Source: Paraburkholderia translucens
Lineage (GTDB): Bacteria; Pseudomonadota; Gammaproteobacteria; Burkholderiales; Burkholderiaceae
Assembly: GCF_020881035.1 (NCBI RefSeq)
Contig: NZ_JAJITC010000002.1
Location: 62,001-126,000 of the forward strand
Direction: 5' to 3'
DNA length: 64,000 nt
The notes beneath the pieces were generated by a model. The model had not been told where the DNA came from and ran no database searches. It saw only the letters and a program-made list of their open reading frames with translations. The translations under genes were made by a program, and so were the position numbers. Below, piece by piece: positions 10,168 through 19,899 of this stretch. Every line of letters starts with the position of its first letter. Positions within the stretch are counted from its first letter, which is position 1.

Positions 10168-10929
10168 ATGCAAGAAACCTCTCTCGGCGTTGCCATCATC
10201 ACCCGGAACGCCGCGGCACGGCTGGCCGAATGCCTGCAAGCCGTGGCCTTTGCCGATCAGATCGTCGTGATCGACGGCGGCAGCACGGACGGCACCACCG
10301 ACATCGCCCGCGCGCACGGCGCTCGCGTCATCGAACAGACCGACTGGCCGGGCTTCGGCCCGCAAAAGAACCGCGCGGTCGATGCGCTGACCACAAGCTG
10401 GATCCTGTCGCTCGACGCCGACGAAATCGTCACGCCCGAGCTTGCCGCATCGATTCGCGCGACGCTCGCCGCACCCTCCGCCGACGTCTACGCGGTGGAC
10501 CGTCTATCGAGCTTCTGCGGCCACTGGGTTCATCACAGCGGCTGGTATCCGGACTGGATTCCACGCCTGTTCAAACGCGGCGCCGCGCGCTTCTCCGACG
10601 ACCTCGTGCACGAACGTCTCGTGTTCGGCACGCCCGCGCAACGCCTGAGGGGCAAGCTCATGCACTACTCGTACGAGGACTACGAGGCCGTACTGCGCAA
10701 GCTCGATGCGTATTCGACAGCCGGCGCGCGGCAGCGCTACGAGGCCGGGCAGAAAGGCAGCATGCGCCTCGCGCTCGGACGCGGCTTGTGGGCGTTCGTG
10801 CGGACTTATCTGTTGCGACGCGGGTTTCTGGACGGCCGCGCCGGGCTGATGATCGCGCTGTTCAACGCGGAGACGGTGTACTACCGGTTTCTGAAGCTGG
10901 CACGCCTGGAAAAAACGGGCGGCCGGTAG
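10168..10929 (+). CDS. Glycosyltransferase family 2, WaaE/KdtX-like LPS core glucosyltransferase
   Basis: A 253-residue GT-A enzyme. Features are SLGVAIITRNAAARLAECL at the start, VVIDGGSTDGT near 33-43, QTDWPGFGPQKNRAV at 57-71 and the catalytic-site DADE at 83-86. WYPDWIPRLFKRG and LMHYSYEDYEAVLRKLD further on are hallmarks of the WaaE (KdtX/LgtF-type) branch, which adds beta-glucose to heptose I of the LPS inner core. The ATG at 10168 was chosen because the 44 codons before it are non-homologous. It is divergent from msbA and convergent with dnaE. Subfamily assignment is by motif recognition only. Confidence 0.87.
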   Translation: MQETSLGVAIITRNAAARLAECLQAVAFADQIVVIDGGSTDGTTDIARAHGARVIEQTDWPGFGPQKNRAVDALTTSWILSLDADEIVTPELAASIRATLAAPSADVYAVDRLSSFCGHWVHHSGWYPDWIPRLFKRGAARFSDDLVHERLVFGTPAQRLRGKLMHYSYEDYEAVLRKLDAYSTAGARQRYEAGQKGSMRLALGRGLWAFVRTYLLRRGFLDGRAGLMIALFNAETVYYRFLKLARLEKTGGR

Positions 10930-10934
10930 GCCCA

Positions 10935-10965
10935 GGTTAGCCGGTACACGCGGCACCGGCTAACC
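10935..10965. terminator. Perfect 11-bp hairpin between convergent genes
   Basis: GGTTAGCCGGT (10935-10945) pairs perfectly with ACCGGCTAACC (10955-10965) around a 9-base loop. It lies between the WaaE-like gene and dnaE, which converge. No T-run follows on either strand, so it may serve as a bidirectional 3'-end structure rather than a classical terminator. Confidence 0.5.
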
Positions 10966-10993
10966 ACTGCACCGCCACCGGCACCGGCGTCGC

Positions 10994-13900
10994 TCAATAC
11001 ACGATCTCGATCGCGCTTCCCGCCAACTCGCCGCGCAGCGCGGCGAGCAGTTCATCGGTCGGCTTCACGCGCCACGCATCGCCGAGACGCATTTCGCCTT
11101 GTGCGTTCTCGCTGCGATAAACGACCTGCACCGCGAGGCCGTTCGGAATCTGCACCGCCTGACGCTGACGGCCGCCCTCGCCGCCGAAGCCGCCCCGCCC
11201 ACCGCCATTGCCGCGCGGCGCGGCCGCCGGCGCGGCCGCCGCAGCCGGCTCGTCCTTGCCCACGGTGTGCGCTTCGAGCACACGGCGCAACGCCTGCGCG
11301 TCCGCATTGCCGTTCATCTGCACCTTGATCGAGTCCGCGTAACGGCAGCGCGCGCGGCCGAGATCCATCACCGTTTCGACTGTGAAGCGGATGCCGCCCG
11401 TAAATGCGTCGTTACGCGCCTGCCCTTGCACGACCAGCAGTTCATCTTCCTTGAACAGTTGCTTGTGCTCTTCGAAGACCTCGTTGAAGACCGTCACTTC
11501 GCACTGGCCGGTGCCGTCGTCCAGCAGCGCGATCAGCATCTTGCCGCGCTGGGTCATCTGCGTGCGCAGCGACACGATCACGCCCGCGACCAGTTTGTCG
11601 CGTCCTTCCTTCAGTTCCCCGATCTTCTGGCGCACGAAGCGGCGCACTTCGTCCTTGTATGCATCGAACAGGTGACCCGAGAGGTAGAAGCCGAGCGCGC
11701 CCTTCTCTTCCTGCAGCTTGCGCTTTTCCGGCCACTCCGGTTCGTCGACGAGCTCGTGGCCTTGCGACGGCGCGTCGCCCATATCGAACAGTCCGGCCTG
11801 CAACGCATTGGCCGCCGCCTGCTCGGCCGCTTCCATGGCGAGCGAGACCGACGCGATCAGCTGTGCGCGGTTCGGATGCAATGAGTCGAACGCGCCGGCG
11901 CGAATCAGCGCCTCGATCGTGCGGCGATTGACGATGCGGCGATCGACGCGATTGCAGAAATCGAAAATGTCGATGAAGCGACCCTCTTCGCGCGCGCGCA
12001 GGATTTCTTCGATCGCGTTCTGGCCGCTGCCCTTGATCGCGCCCAGACCATAGCGAATCGTGCGCGAGCGTTTGCCGTCGGCTTCGGCGACCGGCTCGAA
12101 GCGATACGCGGACAGGTTCACGTCCGGCGGCAGCACGGTCATCTTGTTCGCGAGGCAGTCTTCGAACAGGATTTTGACCTTGTCCGTGTCGTCCATCGCG
12201 AGCGACATGTTGGCCGCCATGAATTCGGCCGGGTGGTGCGCCTTGAGCCACGCGGTGTAGTACGCGAGCAGCGCGTAGGCGGCCGCGTGCGACTTGTTGA
12301 AACCGTAGCCCGCGAACTTCTCCATCAGGTCGAAGATTTCGTCGGACTTCTCGCGCGTGAGGCCGTTGGCGGCCGCGCCTTGCGCGAAAATCTCGCGGTG
12401 CTGGGCCATCTCCTCGGGCTTCTTCTTGCCCATCGCGCGACGCAGCAGGTCGGCGCCACCGAGCGAGTAGCCGCCGATGATCTGCGCCATCTGCATCACC
12501 TGCTCCTGGTAGACCATGATGCCGTAGGTCTCTTTCAGCACAGGCTCGACACGCGGGTCCGGATACTCCACCACTTCGCGGCCATGCTTACGCGCGCAGA
12601 AGCTCGGGATCAGGTCCATCGGACCCGGACGGTACAACGCGACGAGCGCGATGATGTCCTCGAAGCGGTCGGGCTGCGCGTCCTTGAGCATGCCCTGCAT
12701 GCCGCGGCTTTCCAGCTGGAACACGGCCACCGTATTCGCTTTCTTCAGTATCGAGAACGACGCCGGGTCGTCGAGCGGCACCTGAGCCAGGGACCAGTCC
12801 TGCTTCGACGGATCGAGGCGGCGGATGTAGCGCTCGGCCCAATCCAGAATGGTCAGCGTGGTCAAGCCCAGAAAGTCGAACTTCACGAGGCCGACGGCTT
12901 CGACGTCGTCCTTGTCGTACTGGCTGACGACGCCGCTTTCGTCGCCCTGCGTATAGAGCGGGCAGAAATCAGTGAGCTTGCCGGGCGCGATCAGCACACC
13001 GCCGGCGTGCATGCCGACGTTACGTGTCAAGCCTTCCACGCGTTGCGCGAGTTCGAGCAGCTGGTGCACTTCGTCTTCGTTGTCGAAGCGCTCCTGCAAC
13101 AGCGGCTCTTCCTTCATCGCGTCGGCGATCGTCACGTGTTTGCCCGGCTTGAACGGGATCAGCTTCGCGATGCCGTCCGTGAACATGTAGCCGAGATCGA
13201 GCACGCGGCCGATGTCGCGCACCGCCGCCTTCGCCGCCATCGTGCCGAACGTGGCGATCTGCGACACCGCGTTCGCACCGTACTTCTCCTTCACGTACTG
13301 GATCACGCGATCGCGACCGTGCTGGCAGAAGTCGATATCGAAGTCGGGCATCGACACCCGCTCCGGATTCAGGAAACGCTCGAACAGCAGGTTGTAGCGC
13401 AGCGGATCGAGATCGGTCACGCCGAGCGCATAGGCGACCAGCGACCCCGCGCCCGAACCCCGGCCCGGCCCGACCGGCACGCCGTTGTTCTTTGCCCAGT
13501 TGATGAAGTCCGCGACGATCAGGAAGTAGCCCGGAAAGCCCATCTTGATGATCGTGCCGCACTCGAATTCGAGGCGCTGGTAGTACGTCGGGCGTTGCGC
13601 GGCGCGCTCAGCCTCGTCCGGATACAACTGTTCGAGCCGCTTTTCGAGGCCCTCTTTCGACAGCTGCACGAGGTAGTCGTCGAGCGACATGCCGTCGGGC
13701 GTCGGAAAGAGCGGCAGCTTCGGCTTGCCGAGTTCGAGCGTCAGATTGCAGCGCTTGGCGATCTGCACCGTGTTGGCGAGCGCCGAAGGAATGTCCGCGA
13801 ACAGCGTGGCCATTTCCTGTTGCGTTCGGAAATACTGCTCGGCCGTGAAGCGCTTCTGGCGACGCGGATTCGCGAGAATGTCGCCCTCGGAAATACACAC

Positions 13901-14560
13901 GCGCGCTTCGTGAGCGGTGAAGTCGTCCGGCGTCATGAACTGCATGGGGTGCGTGGCGACGACCGGCAATTTCAGCGAAGCCGCGAGCGCGACCGCCTGC
14001 TGCACGTATTGCTCGCCGCCCGGCTGGCCGAAGCGCTGCAGCTCGATATAGAAGCCGCCCGGGAACACCTTTGCCCAATGCCGCGCGTTGCGCTTCGCGG
14101 CCTCTTCGTTACCGGCCGCCAGCGCGAGACCGATATCGCCGTGCTGAGCGCCCGACAGCGCGAGCAGCCCTTCGCCCAGCCCGGATTCGAGCCAGCCGGC
14201 TTCGACTTCCGCCCGGCCGCGATACTGGTTCGTGAGCGACGCCTTGCTGAGCAATTCGCAGAGGTTCAGGTAACCGCGCCGGTCCTTGACCAGCAACAGC
14301 AGACGGGAAGGCTTGTCGCGGTCGTCCGGATTGGTGATCCAGACATCGCAGCCGGCAATGGGCTTCACCCCTTTGCCACGCGCTTCCTTGTAGAAACGGA
14401 CGAGGCCGAACGCATTGCCGAGGTCGGTGAGCGCGAGCGCGCCCTGACCGTCTTTGGCCGCCGCCGCGACGATGTCGTCGAGACGCACGATGCCGTCGGC
14501 AATCGAGAATTCGGAGTGAACGCGGAGATGAACGAAGCGGGGATCTGACATGGGCGACAT
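10994..14560 (-). CDS. dnaE: DNA polymerase III subunit alpha
   Basis: An 1188-residue replicative polymerase of the DnaE1 type (family about 1160-1190). The N-terminal PHP domain begins FVHLRVHSEFSIADG. The palm carries GPGRGSGAGSLVAYALGV and the catalytic aspartates in SMPDFDIDFCQ near residue 405. GYGFNKSHAAAYALLAY and the C-terminal OB fold (VAGVIVSLRTQMTQRGK) follow. It elongates both strands within the Pol III core. The C-terminus contains a Gly/Ala-rich low-complexity insert near residue 1125, just before the last beta domain. The start at 14560 has GGGTGGGG upstream; Met4 (14551) matches other DnaE starts and is an alternative. Confidence 0.96.
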   Translation of the reverse strand: MSPMSDPRFVHLRVHSEFSIADGIVRLDDIVAAAAKDGQGALALTDLGNAFGLVRFYKEARGKGVKPIAGCDVWITNPDDRDKPSRLLLLVKDRRGYLNLCELLSKASLTNQYRGRAEVEAGWLESGLGEGLLALSGAQHGDIGLALAAGNEEAAKRNARHWAKVFPGGFYIELQRFGQPGGEQYVQQAVALAASLKLPVVATHPMQFMTPDDFTAHEARVCISEGDILANPRRQKRFTAEQYFRTQQEMATLFADIPSALANTVQIAKRCNLTLELGKPKLPLFPTPDGMSLDDYLVQLSKEGLEKRLEQLYPDEAERAAQRPTYYQRLEFECGTIIKMGFPGYFLIVADFINWAKNNGVPVGPGRGSGAGSLVAYALGVTDLDPLRYNLLFERFLNPERVSMPDFDIDFCQHGRDRVIQYVKEKYGANAVSQIATFGTMAAKAAVRDIGRVLDLGYMFTDGIAKLIPFKPGKHVTIADAMKEEPLLQERFDNEDEVHQLLELAQRVEGLTRNVGMHAGGVLIAPGKLTDFCPLYTQGDESGVVSQYDKDDVEAVGLVKFDFLGLTTLTILDWAERYIRRLDPSKQDWSLAQVPLDDPASFSILKKANTVAVFQLESRGMQGMLKDAQPDRFEDIIALVALYRPGPMDLIPSFCARKHGREVVEYPDPRVEPVLKETYGIMVYQEQVMQMAQIIGGYSLGGADLLRRAMGKKKPEEMAQHREIFAQGAAANGLTREKSDEIFDLMEKFAGYGFNKSHAAAYALLAYYTAWLKAHHPAEFMAANMSLAMDDTDKVKILFEDCLANKMTVLPPDVNLSAYRFEPVAEADGKRSRTIRYGLGAIKGSGQNAIEEILRAREEGRFIDIFDFCNRVDRRIVNRRTIEALIRAGAFDSLHPNRAQLIASVSLAMEAAEQAAANALQAGLFDMGDAPSQGHELVDEPEWPEKRKLQEEKGALGFYLSGHLFDAYKDEVRRFVRQKIGELKEGRDKLVAGVIVSLRTQMTQRGKMLIALLDDGTGQCEVTVFNEVFEEHKQLFKEDELLVVQGQARNDAFTGGIRFTVETVMDLGRARCRYADSIKVQMNGNADAQALRRVLEAHTVGKDEPAAAAAPAAAPRGNGGGRGGFGGEGGRQRQAVQIPNGLAVQVVYRSENAQGEMRLGDAWRVKPTDELLAALRGELAGSAIEIVY

Positions 14561-14783
14561 TGTAACCCCACCCTTCCGCAGATTTCAGTCGATACGGGGC
14601 GTTGGCCATCCGGCCAGGGCGGGCTTGGCGAGAGCAGTGTTTGCGCTAGCGCAAGCCGTGAGCCATGTGGCCAGGCCGGGGAAAATGCCGGGTTGAGAGA
14701 TAATAGCGGTTTCGTCTGCTGTCTTATACGGGGACGCACCAGCGACGGCAGCATACGCCGCCCATTTTTCCCGCTGAACACAC

Positions 14784-15647
14784 ATGAGTATCGTCAATCT
14801 CTCCGCGTATCAATTCGCGACCATCGAAGACACCGCCGCGTGGCGCCCGTTCGTCACCGAGCGCTGCCATGCACTCGGCCTGCGCGGGACCATCCTGCTC
14901 GCGCCGGAAGGCATCAATCTGTTCATCGCCGGCACGCGCGAGAACACCGACGCGTTCATCGACTACATCCGCCACGATCCGCTGTTCGAAGGCAAGTTCG
15001 CGAATCTGCAGTTCAAGGAAAGCCTGTCGGACTCGCAGCCGTTCACGCGCATGCTGGTCAAGCTCAAGCGCGAAATCATCACGATGAAAAAGCCGGCGAT
15101 CCGCCCCGAGCTCGGCCGCGCACCGTTCGTCGACGCGCCCACGCTGAAGACCTGGCTCGATCGAGGTCACGATGACGAAGGCCGCCCCGTCGTCATGCTC
15201 GACACGCGCAATGCCTTCGAAGTCGACGTCGGCACGTTCGACAACGCGCTCGACTATCGCATCACCAAGTTCAGCGAATTTCCCGAGGTGATCGAGCACA
15301 ACCGCGCCGATCTCGAAGGCAAGACGGTCGTGTCGTTCTGCACGGGCGGCATCCGCTGCGAGAAGGCCGCGATCCACATGAAGGACATCGGCATCGAAAA
15401 CGTGTACCAGCTCGAGGGCGGCATCCTCAAATACTTCGAGGAAGTGGGCGGCGCGCATTATCACGGCGACTGCTTCGTGTTCGACTATCGCACGGCGCTG
15501 AACCCGCAACTCGAACCGACCGCGACGAGGCAATGCTTCGGCTGCCGCGCGGTGGTCACGCCCGAGCAACAGCAATCGCCGATGTACGTCGCGGGCAAGA
15601 CCTGTCCGGCGTGCCATCCGGACAGCAAGGCCGCGTGCGCCGCGTGA
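14784..15647 (+). CDS. trhO: tRNA uridine(34) hydroxylase TrhO (YceA-type rhodanese)
   Basis: A 287-residue cytosolic protein of the YceA/TrhO family. The N-terminal acylphosphatase-like domain has [20 protein letters not shown]. The rhodanese domain (about 130-235) has the active-site loop [11 protein letters not shown] with its Cys at 186. The tail has two Cys pairs, CFGC and CPAC, a likely zinc site. Known members use molecular oxygen to form 5-hydroxyuridine at tRNA wobble position 34. It is divergent from dnaE and runs 49 bases ahead of gluQRS on the same strand, so both position-34 enzymes may share a transcript. Confidence 0.92.
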   Translation: MSIVNLSAYQFATIEDTAAWRPFVTERCHALGLRGTILLAPEGINLFIAGTRENTDAFIDYIRHDPLFEGKFANLQFKESLSDSQPFTRMLVKLKREIITMKKPAIRPELGRAPFVDAPTLKTWLDRGHDDEGRPVVMLDTRNAFEVDVGTFDNALDYRITKFSEFPEVIEHNRADLEGKTVVSFCTGGIRCEKAAIHMKDIGIENVYQLEGGILKYFEEVGGAHYHGDCFVFDYRTALNPQLEPTATRQCFGCRAVVTPEQQQSPMYVAGKTCPACHPDSKAACAA

Positions 15648-15696
15648 AGTCGGCCGGGGCGGCCGGCGCCGACGCCTCGCCTCTCGTCTCCAAACC

Positions 15697-16584
15697 ATGA
15701 CCTATCGCGGACGTTTCGCGCCGTCGCCCACCGGCCCGCTGCATTTCGGCTCGCTGGTCAGCGCCCTCGCAAGTTGGCTCGACGCGCGCGCGCACCGCGG
15801 CGCGTGGCTCGTGCGCATCGAAGATATCGACGGACCGCGCACGGTGCCCGGTGCCGCCGAAGACATTCTCACGACCCTCGAACGCTTCGGCCTGCACGCC
15901 GACGAACCGCCTGTCTGGCAAAGCCAGCGCATGGCGCGCTATCAACAGGCGCTGGAGCAGTTGCAAGCGACCTGCCTCGTCTATCCATGCGGCTGCACGC
16001 GCAAGGAAATCGCTGATTCGCTGTTGCACGCGCACGCGCGCAACACGACACTCGCCTACCCCGGCACCTGTCGCACCGGCTTGCACGGCAAGCCCGCGCG
16101 CGCCTGGCGCCTGCGCGTGCCCGACGGCGACGCCGCTGTGATCACGTTCGACGATCGGTGGCAGGGCCCACAGACACAAAATCTCGCGGCCGAGGTCGGC
16201 GATTTCGTGCTGCGCCGCGCGGACGATCAGTGGGCGTATCAGCTTGCGGTGGTGGTGGACGATGCGGACGCGGGCATCACGCACATCGTGCGGGGCGCGG
16301 ATCTGATGGATTCGACGGCGCGGCAGATCTATCTGCAGCGTTGTCTCGGCGTGGCGACGCCCGAGTATCTGCATGTGCCGGTCGTCACGAACGAGCACGG
16401 CGAGAAGCTGAGCAAGCAGAATGGCGCCACCGCGCTCGATTGCGACAAACCACTGGACGCACTAGGCGCGGCGGCACTGCATCTGGGACTGGATCTGGGA
16501 AGCGAGCCGCCTGCGACGCTGGAAAACTTCTACAGCGCCGCGACCGCGGCCTGGGCAAAACTGATGAAGATTCGCGCATCCTGA
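15697..16584 (+). CDS. gluQ: Glutamyl-Q tRNA(Asp) synthetase
   Basis: A 295-residue truncated class I glutamyl-tRNA synthetase paralogue lacking the anticodon-binding domain, the normal length for Glu[22 protein letters not shown] carries the HIGH-type signature, and EKLSKQNGA is the KMSKS loop. Zinc ligands are seen in [10 protein letters not shown] and YPGTCRTG. The enzyme activates glutamate without tRNA and attaches it to queuosine at position 34 of tRNA-Asp. It lies 49 bases after trhO and converges with the helicase gene. Confidence 0.94.
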   Translation: MTYRGRFAPSPTGPLHFGSLVSALASWLDARAHRGAWLVRIEDIDGPRTVPGAAEDILTTLERFGLHADEPPVWQSQRMARYQQALEQLQATCLVYPCGCTRKEIADSLLHAHARNTTLAYPGTCRTGLHGKPARAWRLRVPDGDAAVITFDDRWQGPQTQNLAAEVGDFVLRRADDQWAYQLAVVVDDADAGITHIVRGADLMDSTARQIYLQRCLGVATPEYLHVPVVTNEHGEKLSKQNGATALDCDKPLDALGAAALHLGLDLGSEPPATLENFYSAATAAWAKLMKIRAS

Positions 16585-16633
16585 TGATGCGCACGCCCGG
16601 CGTTGCGCCCGAGCGTCTAACCTGCAACCCGCG

Positions 16634-18100
16634 TTACGACGACGAAGGCGTCTTCCTCGGCATCCCGAACCCACCGAGCAACGCGGCCAATTGCCGCTTC
16701 GGCGCCGCCTTTTGCGGCGCGCCGTTCGACGTGGCCGTCTCCTCGACCTTGCGCACCGATGCGGGCGACGGCTCGTACGGCTTCAGGAAGAAATCGTCGA
16801 TCGGCTGCGCGCGATGATGATGCGCACGTTCATACGAACCCGACGCGCCGCCCGCACGACGGCGGCTGCGTTCGTCGCGCGATTCGCTGCGTTCGCGGCG
16901 CAGGGGGCGGTCCTCATGATGATGGCGCACCGGTGTGTCGACGTTCAGGCGTTGCAGATCGAGCGGGCGCTTGATCAGCTTCTCGATGTCGGCCAGTTGC
17001 TTGCGCTCGTTCGGGCTGCACAGCGACAGCGCGTCGCCCGATGCGCCCGCGCGACCCGTACGGCCGATGCGGTGCACGTAGTCTTCAGCGTTGAACGGCA
17101 GGTCGAAGTTGATCACCGCTGGCAGCTCGGCAATATCGAGACCGCGCGCGGCGACATCCGTCGCGACCAGCGCCTCGACTTCGCCGCGCTTGAACGCGTC
17201 GAGCGCCTGCATGCGCTCGCTTTGCGAGCGGTCGCCGTGAATCGCGGTCGCGACCACGCCGTCGCGTTCGAGGCTGCGCGCGAGCCGGCTCGCGCCGATC
17301 TTGCTGTTGCAGAACACGATCACCTGCTTCAGGCCGCGCTCGCGGATCAGTTGTACGACTGCGCCGGTCTTGTCGCCCTCGGCCACTTCGTAGACGACCT
17401 GCGTGACATTGGTCGCGGTCGAATTGCTGCGCGCCACTTCGATGGTCTGCGGGTTGCGCAGATAGGTCGCCGCGAGCTTCTTGATTTCGCCCGAGAACGT
17501 CGCGGAGAAGAGCAGCGTCTGGCGCTCTTTCGGCAGCAGGTTCAGGATGCGCTGCAGGTCCGGCAGGAAGCCCATGTCGAGCATGCGGTCCGCTTCGTCG
17601 AGCACGAGCATCTGCACCTGGCCCAGGTTCGCGGTCTTCTGCTGCACGTGATCGAGCAGACGGCCCGGCGTCGCGATCAGGATTTCAACGCCGCGGCGCA
17701 GCTGCTCCGATTGCGGATTCATGTCGACACCGCCGAACACGACCGCGCTGCGCAGCGCCGTGTGCTTCGCGTATGCCTGCACGTTTGCGGCGACCTGGTC
17801 GGCGAGTTCGCGGGTCGGCGTGAGGATCAGCGCGCGCACCGGGTGACGCGCGGGCGACGCGCTCGTATTGGCCTGCGGCAGCAGACGCTGGATGATCGGC
17901 AGCGAGAAGCTCGCGGTCTTGCCCGTGCCGGTCTGCGCGGCGCCCATCACGTCACGGCCCGCCAGCACGACCGGGATCGCCTTCGCCTGGATCGGCGTGG
18001 GCGACGTGTAGCCCGATTCCTTGATGGCCTTCAGGATGTCGGGCGCGAGGCCGAATTGATCAAAAGTCTCGGTGCTGGGCGTGACGGCTGTGTCGGACAT
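16634..18100 (-). CDS. rhlE: DEAD-box RNA helicase, RhlE type
   Basis: A 488-residue helicase with every DEAD-box motif: Q-motif TPIQ, Walker A AQTGTGKT, DEADRMLDMGF, SAT in LLFSATF, and VATDVAARGLDI with HRIGRTGRAG in the second RecA domain. The start at 18100 (MSDTAVTPSTETFDQFGL) is placed just before the conserved F of the family; the 61 codons upstream are non-homologous. An Arg/Ser/His-rich tail of about 110 residues likely binds RNA. RhlE enzymes remodel ribosome precursors and support mRNA decay. A TACAAT box at 18266-18271, on the minus strand, would give a leader of about 160 bases. Confidence 0.9.
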   Translation of the reverse strand: MSDTAVTPSTETFDQFGLAPDILKAIKESGYTSPTPIQAKAIPVVLAGRDVMGAAQTGTGKTASFSLPIIQRLLPQANTSASPARHPVRALILTPTRELADQVAANVQAYAKHTALRSAVVFGGVDMNPQSEQLRRGVEILIATPGRLLDHVQQKTANLGQVQMLVLDEADRMLDMGFLPDLQRILNLLPKERQTLLFSATFSGEIKKLAATYLRNPQTIEVARSNSTATNVTQVVYEVAEGDKTGAVVQLIRERGLKQVIVFCNSKIGASRLARSLERDGVVATAIHGDRSQSERMQALDAFKRGEVEALVATDVAARGLDIAELPAVINFDLPFNAEDYVHRIGRTGRAGASGDALSLCSPNERKQLADIEKLIKRPLDLQRLNVDTPVRHHHEDRPLRRERSESRDERSRRRAGGASGSYERAHHHRAQPIDDFFLKPYEPSPASVRKVEETATSNGAPQKAAPKRQLAALLGGFGMPRKTPSSS

Positions 18101-18430
18101 GGTGGCTTTCGCTAAAAATGCGCGTGGCGCGATGCGCGCAGCAGCGGTCGGGACCGCGGAGGGCATCAGGATGAAGGCGGAGCCACGTCGTTCCGCGCGA
18201 GACCCGTCTGAGTTCGGATAATGCGGCCGGCTCCGGCTGGCGGAAACACCCGCCGAAAGCGCAGTATTGTAGCACTTCAGCAAAAACGCTCAGGGCGGCT
18301 GGCTGGCGGCTCGCGGCCGGTGCTTCGGTCGCAGCGTAGTTGGCACAGACGACAGTCTCGTGACAGCCGCACGCTCGGGAAAACGGCGCGTGGCGTCCGT
18401 CATCCACCCGCCCACGTCAGCCGCACCCTC

Positions 18431-19867
18431 TCACCAGGTCTCCCGCATCACCATCAACCGCATCTCGGTCATGTCTTCGATGGCGTAGCGCACGCCCTCG
18501 CGCCCGAGCCCCGAGTCCTTGACGCCGCCATACGGCATGTTGTCGACGCGGAACGACGGCACGTCGTTGATCACGACGCCGCCCACTTCGAGCGCATCCC
18601 AGGCGCGATGCGCGTGCGCGAGCGAATCGGTGAACACGCCCGCTTGCAGGCCGAAGTCGCTGTCGTTGACCTGCGCGAGCGCCGCTTCGAAATCGTCGAA
18701 ACGCTCCAATATCGCGACCGGCCCGAACGCTTCCTTGCGATACAGATCGGTGTCGCGCTTCACGCCTTCGAGCAGGGTCGCTTCGAACATCGCGCCGTCG
18801 ACCTTGCCGCCCGCGACGATCTTCGCGCCCGCCTGCACCGCGCTGTCCATCCAGCCGGCGAGCCGCTTTGCCTCCGATTCGGAGATCATCGGTCCGACGA
18901 AGGTCTTTTCGTTCTTCGGATCGCCCATCACGAGCGACTTCGTCTTCGCGATCAGCTTCTCGCGCAGCGCGTCGTAGACGCTCGCATGTGCCAGAATCCG
19001 CTGCACGCCGATGCAGCTCTGCCCCGATTGATAGAACGCTCCGAACGCGAGCCGCTCGACCACGTAGTCGAGCTTGCCGCCCTGATCGCCGTCGACGATC
19101 GCGGCCGCGTTGCCGCCCAGCTCCAGAATCACCTTCTTCTTGCCGGCCTTGCGTTTCAGCTCCCAGCCGACCGCGGGCGAGCCCGTGAACGACAGCAGGT
19201 TGAAGCGCTCGTCGGTCGTGAACAGATCGGCGCCGTCGCGATGCGCGGGCAGGATCGAGAACGCGCCCTTCGGCAGGTCGGTCTCCGCGAGAATCTCGCC
19301 CATGATCAGCGCACCGACCGGCGTGCGGCTCGCCGGTTTCAGCACGAACGGCACACCGGCCGCGATCGCCGGCGCGACCTTGTGCGCGGTCAGGTTCAGC
19401 GGGAAATTGAACGGCGAGATGAACGAGCACGGCCCGATCGGCACGCGCTTCACGTACGCGTGGTAACCGCTCGCGCGCGGCGAAATCTCCAGATTGATAA
19501 TCTCGCCGTCGATTCGCACACTCTCCTCCGCAGCGACCTTGAACGTATCGATCAGCCGCGTGACTTCGCCCTTCGAATCATTGATCGGCTTGCCCGCCTC
19601 GATGCACAGCGCCAGCGCGAGTTCGTCGTAGCGCTCGCGAAAGCGCTTCACGCAGTGTTCGAGCACCGCCTGGCGCTTGAACGGCGGGTAGGCGCGCATC
19701 GCCGGCATCGCGTCGACCGCGTGGCCGATCGCCTTGTCGATCGCGGCCGCGTCGGCCATCGCGACGCGCGTGGCGACCTCGCCGCTGAATTTGTCGGTGA
19801 CTTCGAGATCGGTGTTGGCCGCCACCGGCTCGTTGGCGAGGTAGTACGGATAGGTTTTCTGCAACAT
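18431..19867 (-). CDS. Aldehyde dehydrogenase (NAD(P)-dependent)
   Basis: A 478-residue ALDH. SFISPFNFPLNLTAHKVAPA, VLKPASRTP and FTGSPAVGWELKRKAGKKK form the coenzyme site, ILELGGNAA near 250 has the general-base Glu, and SGQSCIGVQR near 284 has the catalytic Cys. DVPSFRVDNMPYGGVKDSGLGREG is the C-terminal signature. Its sequence suggests the ALDH21/phosphonoacetaldehyde-dehydrogenase-like branch, which is uncertain. The start at 19867 (MLQKTYPYYLANEPV) has an AGGAGAG ribosome site. It lies 32 bases after the TPP enzyme on the same strand, so the pair probably forms an operon and acts on one substrate chain. Confidence 0.9.
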   Translation of the reverse strand: MLQKTYPYYLANEPVAANTDLEVTDKFSGEVATRVAMADAAAIDKAIGHAVDAMPAMRAYPPFKRQAVLEHCVKRFRERYDELALALCIEAGKPINDSKGEVTRLIDTFKVAAEESVRIDGEIINLEISPRASGYHAYVKRVPIGPCSFISPFNFPLNLTAHKVAPAIAAGVPFVLKPASRTPVGALIMGEILAETDLPKGAFSILPAHRDGADLFTTDERFNLLSFTGSPAVGWELKRKAGKKKVILELGGNAAAIVDGDQGGKLDYVVERLAFGAFYQSGQSCIGVQRILAHASVYDALREKLIAKTKSLVMGDPKNEKTFVGPMISESEAKRLAGWMDSAVQAGAKIVAGGKVDGAMFEATLLEGVKRDTDLYRKEAFGPVAILERFDDFEAALAQVNDSDFGLQAGVFTDSLAHAHRAWDALEVGGVVINDVPSFRVDNMPYGGVKDSGLGREGVRYAIEDMTEMRLMVMRETW

Positions 19868-19899
19868 ATCGCTCTCTCCTGGGTTCGCTGCGCAGAGGC

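Noticed and set aside
12233..14548. A 771-codon rightward frame opposite dnaE.
   Set aside because: Shadow of dnaE, with composition unlike neighbouring proteins and no domain.
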